A stretch of 35,551 nucleotides of DNA from Geobacteraceae bacterium GWC2_55_20 (GTDB lineage Bacteria > Desulfobacterota > Desulfuromonadia > Geobacterales > Pseudopelobacteraceae). A model generated the notes under the pieces. It saw nothing but the letters and a program-made list of their open reading frames with translations. It was not told the origin of the DNA and did no database searches. Positions 23,722 through 31,964 of the stretch are shown one piece after another. The stretch lies in the NCBI GenBank assembly GCA_001802125.1, contig MGZK01000185.1:1-35551 (forward strand). Direction: 5' to 3'. The translations under genes were made by a program, and so were the position numbers. Each line of letters starts with the position of its first letter. The stretch's first letter is position 1.

Positions 23722-24777
23722 ATGTTATCCTGTTGCAAAAATAGCGCGGGAGCGTACCTGATAGTGAACAATGATATAATTCTGCTTGGACACGGCAGCG
23801 GCGGCAGACTTTCCCACCAACTGCTGGATGAACTGGTTATACCGATCGTGAGCGGAATGGATGTTGCCGGACAGAACGACGCCGCGCTTTTGGAGCCCAT
23901 CCCCGGCCGCCTGGCCTATACCACCGATTCATTCGTTGTAGATCCGATCTTTTTTCCTGGCGGAACCATCGGCAGCCTGGCTGTGCATGGCACGGTCAAT
24001 GATCTGGCCATGATGGGAGCCAGGCCGCTCTGGCTGAGTGTCGGCCTGATCATCGAGGAAGGTTTCAGCCGGGCCGAGCTGAAGACGATTCTTGAAGACA
24101 TGCGTCAGGCGGCCGATGCGGCCGGTGTGCGTATCGTCACCGGTGATACCAAGGTCGTTCCGCGCGGCAAGGCCGACAAGATCTTCATAAATACCTCCGG
24201 CATCGGCGCAGTGGAACATCAAATCACGATCCACGGCGCCAACGCCAGGGTTGGAGATGTGATAATAATCAGCGGTACGATTGGTGATCACGGCATTGCG
24301 GTAATGGCCGGTCGCGAAGGGCTTGAAGTCGGCACTGATATCGTCAGTGACTCGGCGGCACTGAACGGTCTGGCAGCGGATATAATTGCCGCGGTGGGGG
24401 ACTCCCTGCATGTTCTGCGCGATCCCACCCGTGGCGGCGTGGCTACCACCATCAAGGAGATCGCCCAGCAGTCCGCGGTGTCGATTACACTGCGTGAAGA
24501 GGCCTTGCCGGTTAATCCGGCCGTGCGCGGAGTCTGCTCTATTTTGGGGCTGGATCCGCTTTTTGTCGCAAATGAAGGGAAACTGCTGGCGTTTGTGGCG
24601 CCGGATGCCGCGGATTTGGCCCTGGCGGCCATAAGGCGTCATCCACTCGGCGCCAACGCCGCAGTTATCGGCGCGGTCGAAGAATCACCTGCGGGCCGGG
24701 TCCGGATGGAAACCGTGGTCGGCGGTATGCGGGCGGTGGAGATGCTGTCCGGGGAACAGCTGCCGCGCATCTGTTAA
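23722..24777 (+). CDS. hypE: Hydrogenase maturation protein HypE
   Basis: This 351-residue protein carries the HypE signatures: LGHGSGGRLS, DSFVVDPIFFPGG, GTVNDLAMMGARP, DTKVVPRGKAD and RDPTRGGVA. It ends in PRIC; this C-terminal Cys351 receives the carbamoyl group and becomes the thiocyanate that gives the CN ligand of NiFe hydrogenases. AAGGAG supports the ATG at 23722; that start gives a 12-residue lead longer than usual. No other hyp genes or hydrogenase subunits are in the window, so its partners must be elsewhere. Confidence 0.95.
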   Translation: MLSCCKNSAGAYLIVNNDIILLGHGSGGRLSHQLLDELVIPIVSGMDVAGQNDAALLEPIPGRLAYTTDSFVVDPIFFPGGTIGSLAVHGTVNDLAMMGARPLWLSVGLIIEEGFSRAELKTILEDMRQAADAAGVRIVTGDTKVVPRGKADKIFINTSGIGAVEHQITIHGANARVGDVIIISGTIGDHGIAVMAGREGLEVGTDIVSDSAALNGLAADIIAAVGDSLHVLRDPTRGGVATTIKEIAQQSAVSITLREEALPVNPAVRGVCSILGLDPLFVANEGKLLAFVAPDAADLALAAIRRHPLGANAAVIGAVEESPAGRVRMETVVGGMRAVEMLSGEQLPRIC

Positions 24778-24815
24778 ACTACCAATTGCGGTATACTTAT
24801 CAGGGGATTTTGGTC

Positions 24816-25304
24816 ATGGCAAAGGAAAAAACTCCCGTAACCGCGGCTGTGCGGATGCTGCGAGCCGAAAAGGTGAATTTTACGGACCATCTCTACGCCT
24901 ACCAGGAAAAGGGCGGTACTTCGAACTCTTCACGTGAGCTTGGAGTCGATGAACACGCCGTCATCAAGACCCTGGTGATGGAGGATGAAAGCAGGCAGCC
25001 GATGATCGTTCTGATGCATGGCGACCGGCAGGTGTCAACCCGTGAGCTGGCCAGAATTATCGCCGCGAAACATGTTTCACCATGTTCTCCTGATATTGCC
25101 CAGAAACACACCGGTTACATGGTGGGTGGAACCTCGCCCTTCGGGACACGCCGCCAGATGCCGGTATATATGGAAAAAACCATTGCCGGTCTGCCGAAAA
25201 TTTACATCAACGGCGGCAAGCGCGGGTATTTGGTCGGCATCGAACCGGGAGAGCTGATCAGGGTCTTGAAACCGACCGAAGTTGCGGTTGGTACCGAATC
25301 GTAA
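24816..25304 (+). CDS. YbaK/EbsC-type Cys-tRNA(Pro) deacylase
   Basis: This 162-residue protein matches the YbaK/prolyl-tRNA editing family: AVRMLRAEKVNF, the HAVIKTLVM strand, DRQVSTRELARII and YMVGGTSPFGTRRQMPVYM. These proteins hydrolyse Cys-tRNA(Pro) in trans, correcting prolyl-tRNA synthetase errors. The ATG at 24816 is chosen over an upstream TTG at 24786 because GGGGATT precedes it and family members begin here. It follows hypE by 38 bp and may be co-transcribed. Confidence 0.9.
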   Translation: MAKEKTPVTAAVRMLRAEKVNFTDHLYAYQEKGGTSNSSRELGVDEHAVIKTLVMEDESRQPMIVLMHGDRQVSTRELARIIAAKHVSPCSPDIAQKHTGYMVGGTSPFGTRRQMPVYMEKTIAGLPKIYINGGKRGYLVGIEPGELIRVLKPTEVAVGTES

Positions 25305-25392
25305 GGTAAAAGTTGTTTTCTGAGTTTTTCCGGAAGATAATTAGTTTGTCAGCACACTAATCCTGTTTATCAGGGTCGGGAAAGGAATCGGG

Positions 25393-25842
25393 ATGATCAG
25401 AAAAGCCAAAATAGGTGATGTAAAAGATATTCAAAAGTTGTTGATGACCTTTGCCAATCGGGGAGACATGCTCTCCCGTTCGCTGTCCGAAATATACGAG
25501 TCATTGCGTGATTTTTATGTTTTTGAGGAAGAGGGCAAGCTGCTGGGAACCGCCGCGTTGCACATTGTCTGGGATGATCTGGCTGAGGTACGCTCGGTGG
25601 CCGTTACAGAGGATGCCGGCCGCAAGGGGATCGGCAGCCAGCTGGTGCAGGCCTGCATCGCTGAAGCCCGGCAGATCGGACTGAACCGGGTGTTCTGTCT
25701 GACATACAAACCGGAGTTTTTCGGCAAGCATGGATTTCGTCTGGTGGATAAGGCGGAACTACCTCACAAGGTTTGGGGTGACTGCATCAAGTGTGCAAAA
25801 TTCCCCGATTGCGACGAGAATGCGATGATACTTGACCTGTGA
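25393..25842 (+). CDS. GNAT N-acetyltransferase, short NAGS (ArgA)-like
   Basis: This 149-residue GNAT domain has the acetyl-CoA loop EDAGRKGIGSQLVQ and the strand EVRSVAV. Its C-terminal CIKCAKFPDCDENAM with FFGKHGF resembles short N-acetylglutamate synthases that start arginine synthesis in bacteria lacking a full ArgA. Other GNAT substrates remain possible, so no symbol is given. AAAGGAA precedes the ATG. It is separated by about 90 bp from the YbaK gene and converges on the GGDEF gene. Confidence 0.8.
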   Translation: MIRKAKIGDVKDIQKLLMTFANRGDMLSRSLSEIYESLRDFYVFEEEGKLLGTAALHIVWDDLAEVRSVAVTEDAGRKGIGSQLVQACIAEARQIGLNRVFCLTYKPEFFGKHGFRLVDKAELPHKVWGDCIKCAKFPDCDENAMILDL

Positions 25843-25880
25843 GTTGACTGGGGGCGTTTGCGGTCCTTGAAATTATGACA

Positions 25881-26798
25881 TCAAACCTGATCCTGTCCCA
25901 CTGAAACCATATTTCTACCTCTTCTTTTACTTTCGTACATAAGCTTGTCGGCCCGTGCCATCAGTGTGTCGGTTGCGTCACCAACCCGGGCCAGCGTGGC
26001 CCCTATGGAAACGGTGGCGCTCATGGTTTCCCCGTTATCCATCGTCAGGGTTGATTTTTCCACCAGCCTGAGAAAACGGTCGGAGAGCTTGAGCAGATCG
26101 CTCTGTTTCACGTTAATCAGAAGAATCACGAATTCCTCGCCTCCCCAACGCCCGATTATGTCAAAAGAGCGCAGGCTGTTTGCGAGGGTGGCGCTGACCA
26201 TTCTCAAAATACGGTCTCCTACTGCGTGGCCGTGAGTATCGTTGATCACTTTGAAATGATCTATATCGATGAATACAACAGCAAAGGGGAAACCGTAACG
26301 CTTAAGCTCTTCAAGCCGCGCGGTTATGTTGATTTCCACGAAGCGCCGGTTGGCTATTCCGGTCAGCGGGTCGTGCATCGCCATTTCCTGCAGTTCTTCA
26401 AGCCTCTGGCGCATCACGTAACGGGGGGAGTTGCCGCTGTATATTTCAACCGCTATTACAAAATGCTGCCCGACCTCCCGTACCGGAGCAATTCTGATGG
26501 ATATGGGCAGCAGATGCCCTTCCTTGTGGCAGATGTAGGCTTCAACCTCGGTCAGGGTGGCCGAATCAAGCACTTTACGGATAGGGCAGGCGTCAAATAC
26601 GCATAGTTGATTGCCATGTTTGTCGAGCGGTTTGAAAATATCGCAATAGCTTCTGTCCAGTACATCGGACGCGCTGTAGCCGGTCAGTTTTGCCGCGCCT
26701 TTGTTCCAGTAGGTTATTGTTCCGTCCTTATCAACAAAGAAAATACCGTCATATAAGTTGTCAAGCACCTCGCGGTAAAAGTCTACTGTTTCAAGCAT
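25881..26798 (-). CDS. PAS-GGDEF diguanylate cyclase
   Basis: This 305-residue soluble protein has a PAS domain (about 1-125) and a GGDEF domain (about 135-300). The active motif is GGEEF (219-223), and the inhibitory I-site RSFD sits five residues before it, so product feedback is expected. Asn186 and Asp195 (IND and GHAVGD) are the residues that select guanine, so it should make c-di-GMP rather than the cGAMP of hybrid Hypr cyclases found in Geobacter. The PAS has Cys52, Cys66, Cys71 and Cys90, of unknown role. AGAGGGAG precedes the ATG. It is transcribed alone. Confidence 0.93.
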   Translation of the reverse strand: MLETVDFYREVLDNLYDGIFFVDKDGTITYWNKGAAKLTGYSASDVLDRSYCDIFKPLDKHGNQLCVFDACPIRKVLDSATLTEVEAYICHKEGHLLPISIRIAPVREVGQHFVIAVEIYSGNSPRYVMRQRLEELQEMAMHDPLTGIANRRFVEINITARLEELKRYGFPFAVVFIDIDHFKVINDTHGHAVGDRILRMVSATLANSLRSFDIIGRWGGEEFVILLINVKQSDLLKLSDRFLRLVEKSTLTMDNGETMSATVSIGATLARVGDATDTLMARADKLMYESKRRGRNMVSVGQDQV

Positions 26799-26902
26799 GT
26801 CCGGCTCCCTCTGGCGATAGGCTGATGCACAATAACACTTCGATAATACTAATACAATATGGAAACAACACTAAAAAATGCGGTTTTCCAAGTATGTTGA
26901 AA

Positions 26903-27703
26903 TCAGCCTGTTTGGTTCATTGAACCGCATTGGTAACCCTCCAGGTCCAGGGCTATCCGTTTAAATCCCGCTGAGTGAAAAAAACCACAAACAGCCGTAC
27001 GAATATCCACTTCCATAAAACGCTTCATGTCAGCATCCTCCAGTTCGATTCGCGCGGTTTCGTCATGCACACGCACCCGAAGCTGGCCGAATCCCAGGTT
27101 CCGCAGGAAATCCTCACAATTTTCCACCATTATCAACTGATCCTCCGTTATCCGGACTCCATGGGGAAAACGGGTCAGAAGGCAGGCCATGGCCGGCTTG
27201 TTCCAGGTCCGCAATCCAAGGCGACGACTCATTTCCCTGATGTCGGCTTTTGTCAGCTCCGCTTCCAGCAGTGGGCTGCGCACTCCCAATTCCTGCAGCG
27301 CCCGGCGTCCGGGACGATAATCATCAAGATCGTCGCTGTTGCTGCCGTCTGCCAGCCAGGAGAAGCCGTTTTCCCCGGCAATCGACCGGCAAATTCCGAA
27401 GATGGTCTGTTTGCAGATATAGCAACGGTTGGGAGGGTTGTTCTCGATGGCGCCCAGGTCCAGTTGTCGCGCATCGTATAATATATGTCTCGCGCCGATT
27501 TCTTCGGCCAGATGACGGGCTTCCGACAGTTCCGTGCGGCTATGAAAGGGAGCCTGGATTGTAATGGCAATTGCCCGATCCTGCAGTTCATCGACTGCTG
27601 CCTTGAGCAGTAAGGTCGAGTCCACGCCACCGGAGAAAGCCACCATGACAGAACCCATTTCACGCAGGAGTCGCTTCAGCTTATCGTATTTATGATCCGG
27701 CAT
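26903..27703 (-). CDS. larE: LarE-type ATP-dependent sacrificial sulfur transferase
   Basis: This 266-residue PP-loop protein has SGGVDST (24-30), the NRCYICK motif (Cys94, Cys97) and KPAMACLLTRFPHG with Cys174, equivalent to the sacrificial Cys176 of Lactobacillus plantarum LarE. LarE adds sulfur to the nickel-pincer nucleotide precursor of lactate racemase-type enzymes; homologues with extra cysteines use a [4Fe-4S] cluster instead, and Cys94/97 could act so here. No larA, larB or larC is in the window. The ATG at 27703 has a weak GAAGGA site. It lies downstream of the Rrf2 regulator and its terminator, with a long hairpin between. Confidence 0.85.
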   Translation of the reverse strand: MPDHKYDKLKRLLREMGSVMVAFSGGVDSTLLLKAAVDELQDRAIAITIQAPFHSRTELSEARHLAEEIGARHILYDARQLDLGAIENNPPNRCYICKQTIFGICRSIAGENGFSWLADGSNSDDLDDYRPGRRALQELGVRSPLLEAELTKADIREMSRRLGLRTWNKPAMACLLTRFPHGVRITEDQLIMVENCEDFLRNLGFGQLRVRVHDETARIELEDADMKRFMEVDIRTAVCGFFHSAGFKRIALDLEGYQCGSMNQTG

Positions 27704-27752
27704 TTCGTTTTCCTTCGCTTATTAACCCTGATACACAGGATAAGTGCGTTAA

Positions 27753-27794
27753 AGAAGTTATTTTCTGCCAGAAAAATAGCAGAAAACAACTTCT
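27753..27794 (-). promoter_or_regulatory. Long hairpin in the leader of larE
   Basis: Arms of 16 bp (AGAAGTTATTTTCTGC at 27753-27768 and its partner at 27779-27794) pair with a 10-nt loop; the one mismatch becomes a U-G pair in minus-strand RNA. It lies about 50 bp upstream of larE. It could be a second terminator, a protective stem or a control element. Confidence 0.6.
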
Positions 27795-27807
27795 AACTTA
27801 CTAAACT

Positions 27808-27829
27808 AAAAACGCCCCGTCAGGGGCGT
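27808..27829 (-). terminator. Intrinsic terminator after the Rrf2 gene
   Basis: A 7-bp GC-rich stem (ACGCCCC with GGGGCGT, loop GTCA) is followed on the minus strand by a T5 run and a further T-rich patch. It begins 28 bp after the stop codon. Confidence 0.8.
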
Positions 27830-27857
27830 AATAGTGTTGCAAGCATGGCTCCGGTAG

Positions 27858-28334
27858 TTAAATGTAATACATGACGCGATGATCGGTCTCTTTCTTGATG
27901 CCCATGTCATGGGCGCGCTGGCAGAGGGTCTGCAGGGTCAGGCCGGAGAAGAGTTGGTTGAGAAGTGTATTTGCGTCTTCCCAGACGGATTGAGTGATGC
28001 ATTTACCCTCGAAGGGACATTCGGCCTTGCGTTTGCGTTTCTTGGTGGTTGCACCGGCGCAGTCCACCAGCAGTATATCCTGCTCGGTGGCGTTGAGGAT
28101 ATCAAGCACGGTAATCTGGTCGAGGCTTTTGGCGAGACAGTAGCCACCTTTTGGGCCACGCTTGCTTTTGAGAATTCCGGCTCGTTTAAGGTTTTGAAAA
28201 ATCTGTTCGAGATAGCGTGGAGAAATCTGTTGCCGCCGTGAAATATCCTGGATTTGGGCTGGCATGCTACCGCTGTTGTAGGCGATATCAAACATGGCTC
28301 GCAGTCCGTATCTGCTTTTGGTTGAGAGGCGCAT
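27858..28334 (-). CDS. Rrf2-family regulator, IscR-like
   Basis: This 158-residue protein has the Rrf2 winged helix (MRLSTKSRYGLRAMFDIA, QISPRYLEQIFQNLKRAGILKSKRGPKGGYCLA) and three cysteines at 92, 106 and 112, the layout of the [Fe-S] loop of IscR although with a longer gap between the first two. It likely senses Fe-S or redox state. No isc or suf genes are adjacent. It is monocistronic: strong promoter upstream and terminator downstream. Targets may include itself or larE, which is downstream. Confidence 0.9.
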   Translation of the reverse strand: MRLSTKSRYGLRAMFDIAYNSGSMPAQIQDISRRQQISPRYLEQIFQNLKRAGILKSKRGPKGGYCLAKSLDQITVLDILNATEQDILLVDCAGATTKKRKRKAECPFEGKCITQSVWEDANTLLNQLFSGLTLQTLCQRAHDMGIKKETDHRVMYYI

Positions 28335-28368
28335 GGAATTCTCCCTGTCTGGAATTTAAACAGGAAGA

Positions 28369-28397
28369 TGATTACTGAATCACACCGTGGCTGTCAA
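28369..28397 (-). promoter_or_regulatory. Sigma70 promoter of the Rrf2 gene
   Basis: Consensus TTGACA (28397-28392) and TAATCA (28374-28369) are 17 bp apart on the minus strand, about 30 nt before the expected 5' leader of the Rrf2 gene. Confidence 0.75.
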
Positions 28398-28461
28398 GAA
28401 AATTTGCACAAAATCGGCATATTCTACGGATAATATGTGGAGAAAAAGTATGAAAACATTT

Positions 28462-29184
28462 TTATCCGGCAGTGCGGGCCACGGTAACGACCATTACCGA
28501 CAAAGCGCCGGCATTTTTCAGCTCCTTGGCACATTCATTGACGGTGCTGCCGGTGGTCATTACATCATCCAGCAGCAACACCCGCCTGTTCAGAATAGCT
28601 TCCGGGCAGGCGACAGCAAAGGCGCCCCTGACATTTCTTCTCCTCTCTTCCCCGGAAAGTTCGATCTGCGGTTCAGTCTCCCGGATTCTGGCAAGTGTTC
28701 CGGTCTGCATCGGGATTGACAGGTGCGTGGAAAAGACTTCTCCCAGCAGTACCGCTTGATTGAAACCACGACTCTGCAACCGCTTGCGGTGCAAAGGCAC
28801 CGGAATTATCACATCCGGTCGGTGCAGGGTTATGAAAGCGGTGAGCCCTTCCAGTGCCAACAGAGCCAGAGGCCGGCGCAGATGAGTCTTGTAACTGTAC
28901 TTGAATGCATGGATAATCTCCCGGGCAGGCCCCTGATGAAGAAGATGGGCGCGGGCTGAGTCGAAGTGCGGGGGATTGGCCAGGCACTGGCCACAGATGT
29001 GATCGTCTCCGGCGCCTGCAAACGGAATCCCGCAAACAGTACACAGCGGCGACAGGGCCAGCGGCATCCTGTCGCGGCAGTCGGCACAGATATGGATGTT
29101 CCCGGCATCCGCAATGAATGATCGGCAGATATGGCAGAGAGGTGGGAATAAGAAGTCGAGCAGCGAGGGAATCAGCCGTTTCAT
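28462..29184 (-). CDS. comF: ComF-family phosphoribosyltransferase-like protein
   Basis: This 240-residue protein has an N-terminal double zinc finger (CHIC..CADC and CTVC..CGQC), the HAFKYSYKTHLRRPLA block and a PRTase-type PRPP loop VLLLDDVMTTGSTVNEC. ComF proteins act in DNA uptake and single-stranded DNA handling; in non-competent bacteria the role is less clear. A perfect 15-bp inverted repeat lies just upstream. It follows the LUD gene by about 110 bp on the same strand. Confidence 0.93.
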   Translation of the reverse strand: MKRLIPSLLDFLFPPLCHICRSFIADAGNIHICADCRDRMPLALSPLCTVCGIPFAGAGDDHICGQCLANPPHFDSARAHLLHQGPAREIIHAFKYSYKTHLRRPLALLALEGLTAFITLHRPDVIIPVPLHRKRLQSRGFNQAVLLGEVFSTHLSIPMQTGTLARIRETEPQIELSGEERRRNVRGAFAVACPEAILNRRVLLLDDVMTTGSTVNECAKELKNAGALSVMVVTVARTAG

Positions 29185-29200
29185 ATCCGGCTCCGCTTAC

Positions 29201-29246
29201 AATGGAAAATCCTGCCGGCATGCGGAAGCCCAGCAGGATTTTCCAT
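29201..29246. repeat. Perfect 15-bp inverted repeat before comF
   Basis: AATGGAAAATCCTGC at 29201-29215 is the exact reverse complement of 29232-29246, with a 16-nt gap. It lies 17-62 bp upstream of the comF ATG, between the LUD stop and comF. No T tail follows on either strand, so it is more likely an operator or a leader stem than a terminator. Confidence 0.75.
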
Positions 29247-29262
29247 TCCGTCCAATTGCGAT

Positions 29263-29294
29263 AAGCCGGATCAGCGGGGTGAAGTCCGGCTTTT
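29263..29294. terminator. Weak hairpin at the 3' end of the LUD gene
   Basis: AAGCCGGA (29263-29270) pairs perfectly with TCCGGCTT (29285-29292) across a 14-nt loop. A five-T run follows on the plus strand, but the neighbouring genes read on the minus strand, where no T run follows; it would be a weak terminator for the LUD gene. Confidence 0.45.
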
Positions 29295-29947
29295 TAGAAT
29301 CCGAGTTCGGCATTGACCACAAGCACATGAAAGTCTGTCAGGCGCGGTTTGCGGTCGATGATCGACGTTGCCCGGCAGATGCGGTCCGGTGAGTTGCAGT
29401 CGCTGCAGAAGCCGGTCCTGGCGCAGGGGGTGTTGTAGTTGAGGCGTTTGGCGTTGGGCGGAGTCGCATGGTTCTTGATCCGCATGATCGCATCCCGGAT
29501 TCCGCCATCCACCAGCTTGTTGCGGCCGGCCACAACGATCACCTTGCGCGGCCCGAAGATCATCGAGGCCACGCGATTGCCGACCCCGTCTATATTGACC
29601 AGTTCACCGGAGAGGGTCAGCGCGTTACTGCCGGAGAGAAACAGGTCGCAGGTCAGTTGACTGCGCATCACCTCCAGCTTTTCGTCACGCGACAGTGACG
29701 GATGGGCATGATTGAGGATCTGTTTGCCCAGGTCGCGCAAACGGGCCTCTACCCCCATGCCGACTATCGACATCGAACCGCCGAAGCCGACCGTTTTAGC
29801 ATCGGCCGCTTCGGAAACGATGTAATCGGCCGCATCCTGCGGCGTCGCGCAATAGCGCGTAGTGAAGCCGTTGTTGCCGAGCGACTCGACCGCTTTCAGG
29901 CACTTCTGCTCATGTGTCCAGTACGATAATTCTTCCGTGGTTCCCAT
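29294..29947 (-). CDS. LUD (LutC/YkgG-like) domain protein
   Basis: This 217-residue protein matches the LUD (formerly DUF162) family: KTVGFGGSMSIVGMGVEARL, FLSGSNALTLSGELVNIDGVGNRVA and a C-terminal GFCSDCNSPDRICR Cys cluster seen in stand-alone members. LutC proteins act in lactate oxidation, but stand-alone members have no assigned role and no lutAB are adjacent. It starts 6 nt after the cyclophilin stop, so both are likely from the cyclophilin promoter. Confidence 0.88.
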   Translation of the reverse strand: MGTTEELSYWTHEQKCLKAVESLGNNGFTTRYCATPQDAADYIVSEAADAKTVGFGGSMSIVGMGVEARLRDLGKQILNHAHPSLSRDEKLEVMRSQLTCDLFLSGSNALTLSGELVNIDGVGNRVASMIFGPRKVIVVAGRNKLVDGGIRDAIMRIKNHATPPNAKRLNYNTPCARTGFCSDCNSPDRICRATSIIDRKPRLTDFHVLVVNAELGF

Positions 29948-29953
29948 ATCGGC

Positions 29954-30526
29954 CTACTTTACCGTTTTGACCGATTTGATCAGAATCGGCGTTTCCGGCA
30001 TGTTCTGGAAGACCATGTTGACATTTTGGGTCTTGGCCGAGACGATCCTGTCAACCACGTCCATCCCCTCCACAACCTTGCCGAAAACCGCATAACCGGA
30101 GCCATCCGGGCTGGGGCGGTTGAGCATGTCGTTATTGACTACGTTGATGAAAAACTGGGCGGTGGCGCTGTCCGGAGCCGATGTTCTGGCCATCGCAATC
30201 GTGCCGCGGTCATTTTTCAGGCCATTTGCAGCTTCGTTCTTGATGGCCGCCCTGGTGGGTTTCTGCTTACGATCGGCGGTGAACCCGCCCCCCTGGGCCA
30301 TGAAGCCGGGTATGACGCGGTGGAAGATGGTTTCGTTGTAAAATCCGGCGGCGGCGTATTCGAGGAAGTTCTTGACGCTGATCGGCGCGGCCTTCTCGAA
30401 AAGTTCTATTTTGACGCTACCCAGGCTGGTATCCATAACCACGACCGGGTTTTTTTTCACTTCGGCGCATGCAAATCCCGCCAGCATGCAAACAACCGCG
30501 ACTGCGCCCAACAATTTTTTCAGCAT
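29954..30526 (-). CDS. Exported cyclophilin-type peptidyl-prolyl isomerase
   Basis: This 190-residue protein has a signal peptide (cleavage near ACA-EV at 20-22), then a cyclophilin domain: FHRVIPGFMAQGG, ATAQFFINVVNN and GYAVFGKVVEGMDVVD, with the catalytic Arg in FHRV. It should isomerise prolyl bonds in periplasmic folding. A strong AGGAGG site supports the ATG and a consensus promoter lies upstream. It is followed by the LUD gene at 6 nt. Confidence 0.95.
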   Translation of the reverse strand: MLKKLLGAVAVVCMLAGFACAEVKKNPVVVMDTSLGSVKIELFEKAAPISVKNFLEYAAAGFYNETIFHRVIPGFMAQGGGFTADRKQKPTRAAIKNEAANGLKNDRGTIAMARTSAPDSATAQFFINVVNNDMLNRPSPDGSGYAVFGKVVEGMDVVDRIVSAKTQNVNMVFQNMPETPILIKSVKTVK

Positions 30527-30556
30527 GACAACCTCCTGATGTGATTAATGCGCCTG

Positions 30557-30585
30557 ACTATACGGGAAGATGTTCCTGAAATCAA
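30557..30585 (-). promoter_or_regulatory. Sigma70 promoter of the cyclophilin-LUD unit
   Basis: TTGATT (30585-30580) and TATAGT (30562-30557) are spaced by 17 bp on the minus strand, about 30 bp before the ATG region. Confidence 0.7.
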
Positions 30586-30620
30586 TACCGTGAGCCCAGT
30601 CATGCTCTCAACAAGGCTTA

Positions 30621-31964
30621 TCAGGGGAAATCCATGGAAAAGGTTGTGCCGCCTTCGGCGCTGCCGCGCACGGCAATCGTGGCATTATGGGCTGCCACCA
30701 GTTCCTTGACGATGGCCAGTCCCAGTCCGAGACCCTCTCCGCGCCCCTTGTGAAAACGCTCGAAGATGTACGGTATCTCCTGCGGATCAATGCCGCAGCC
30801 GTTATCCGCAACTTCCAGGCAGACGCCGTGCTCCCGCCCAAAAGCGCTGAGCGAAACCCGTCCGCCTATATCAATCGCCTTGAGCGCATTGGTCAGCAGG
30901 TTGATTACGATCTGGCTCAGGCGGTCCGGATCGGCTTTCAGAACCAGATTGTCGGGACAGTCCAGCAGGATCACGGCGTTTTTGTCTGAAAACATCTTTT
31001 CGAAGCGTCCGGTAATCGCCGCCAGAAAAGACTTGAGGTCGATCCGTTCTGGTCGCAGATTCAATGCGCTTGATTCGGCCCGGGTCAATTCGTCGAGGCC
31101 GTTCAGGATCGCCGTCAGGCGTGCCGCTTCGTCGTGCATCGACTGCAGCCCCTCGCGACTTGTCGGTAACACGCCGTCGATCATACCTTCAAGTTCACCT
31201 GAGATGATTGCCAGCGGCGTGCGCAGTTCATGCGCCGCCCCGGAGATCAACCGCCTCCGCAGCTTCTCCTGTGCTTCCAGGGACTCGGCCATGCGATTGA
31301 AGCTTTCGGCCAGTCTTCCGATTTCGTCATTCCCCGGAACGGCGACACGCCGGGCAAGATTGCCATCGGCGATGTCGCCGGCGGCATCCGCCAGTTCGAG
31401 TACCGGATTTGCCAGCCTATGGGACGCCATCAGGCTCATGACAATGGCCACAAGTCCCAGCAGCGCCAGTGATGCTGCCAGAAAACGGTTGGATGACCTG
31501 ATAAAATAATCTTCCTTCAAGGGATTCAGCAAGCGTACATCCAGGCGTCCGATTTCTCCCCCTTTCAGAAACAGCGGGTAGGGGACATAATCTCCGCTCA
31601 CCGAATCAGGGTAATAATCGCTGACTTCCAGAACTCGCTTGCGCATCAGCGGAGTAAGCAGGTCAATCGCATGGCTGGTATCGAGCAACATGGTTCCGGA
31701 GTTGTCGAAAATGCGGGCCTCGACTCCCATCTGCAGCCCCCACGCCAGATCGATTGCCATTGCGTCCCTTTTCCAGGAACCGTTGGCATCGTAGCTCCCT
31801 TCCAACTGGGCAATTACCCGTTGGATCCGGTCCTGGGATTCGCCGTCCATATAGTGTTTGAAATCGCTGATGATGAAGCCGCGCAAAAGTACCGCGGCCG
31901 ACAGCGCAACCGCCACCACCGCCAGAAACAGGATCAGGAACTTGCAGCGCAGATTACAGCGCAT
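30621..31964 (-). CDS. Sensor histidine kinase
   Basis: This 447-residue protein has a first membrane helix (about 8-26), a periplasmic sensor region (about 30-160), a second helix (about 161-183), a HAMP linker (about 184-235), the H-box AAHELRTP with the phospho-acceptor His245, N-box LLTNALKAI, D-box DNGCGID and a G2 box EGLGLGLAI. It phosphorylates the response regulator immediately upstream, whose 3' end it overlaps by 11 nt, with GGGGAG before the ATG at 31964. The operon also holds ZraP-like and PepSY-like genes, so metal or envelope stress is the likely signal. Confidence 0.93.
   Translation of the reverse strand: MRCNLRCKFLILFLAVVAVALSAAVLLRGFIISDFKHYMDGESQDRIQRVIAQLEGSYDANGSWKRDAMAIDLAWGLQMGVEARIFDNSGTMLLDTSHAIDLLTPLMRKRVLEVSDYYPDSVSGDYVPYPLFLKGGEIGRLDVRLLNPLKEDYFIRSSNRFLAASLALLGLVAIVMSLMASHRLANPVLELADAAGDIADGNLARRVAVPGNDEIGRLAESFNRMAESLEAQEKLRRRLISGAAHELRTPLAIISGELEGMIDGVLPTSREGLQSMHDEAARLTAILNGLDELTRAESSALNLRPERIDLKSFLAAITGRFEKMFSDKNAVILLDCPDNLVLKADPDRLSQIVINLLTNALKAIDIGGRVSLSAFGREHGVCLEVADNGCGIDPQEIPYIFERFHKGRGEGLGLGLAIVKELVAAHNATIAVRGSAEGGTTFSMDFP

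Noticed and set aside
25881-26798. Hypr-type cGAMP synthase
   Set aside because: The selectivity residue (Asp195 in GHAVGD) is the canonical Asp, pointing to ordinary c-di-GMP synthesis.
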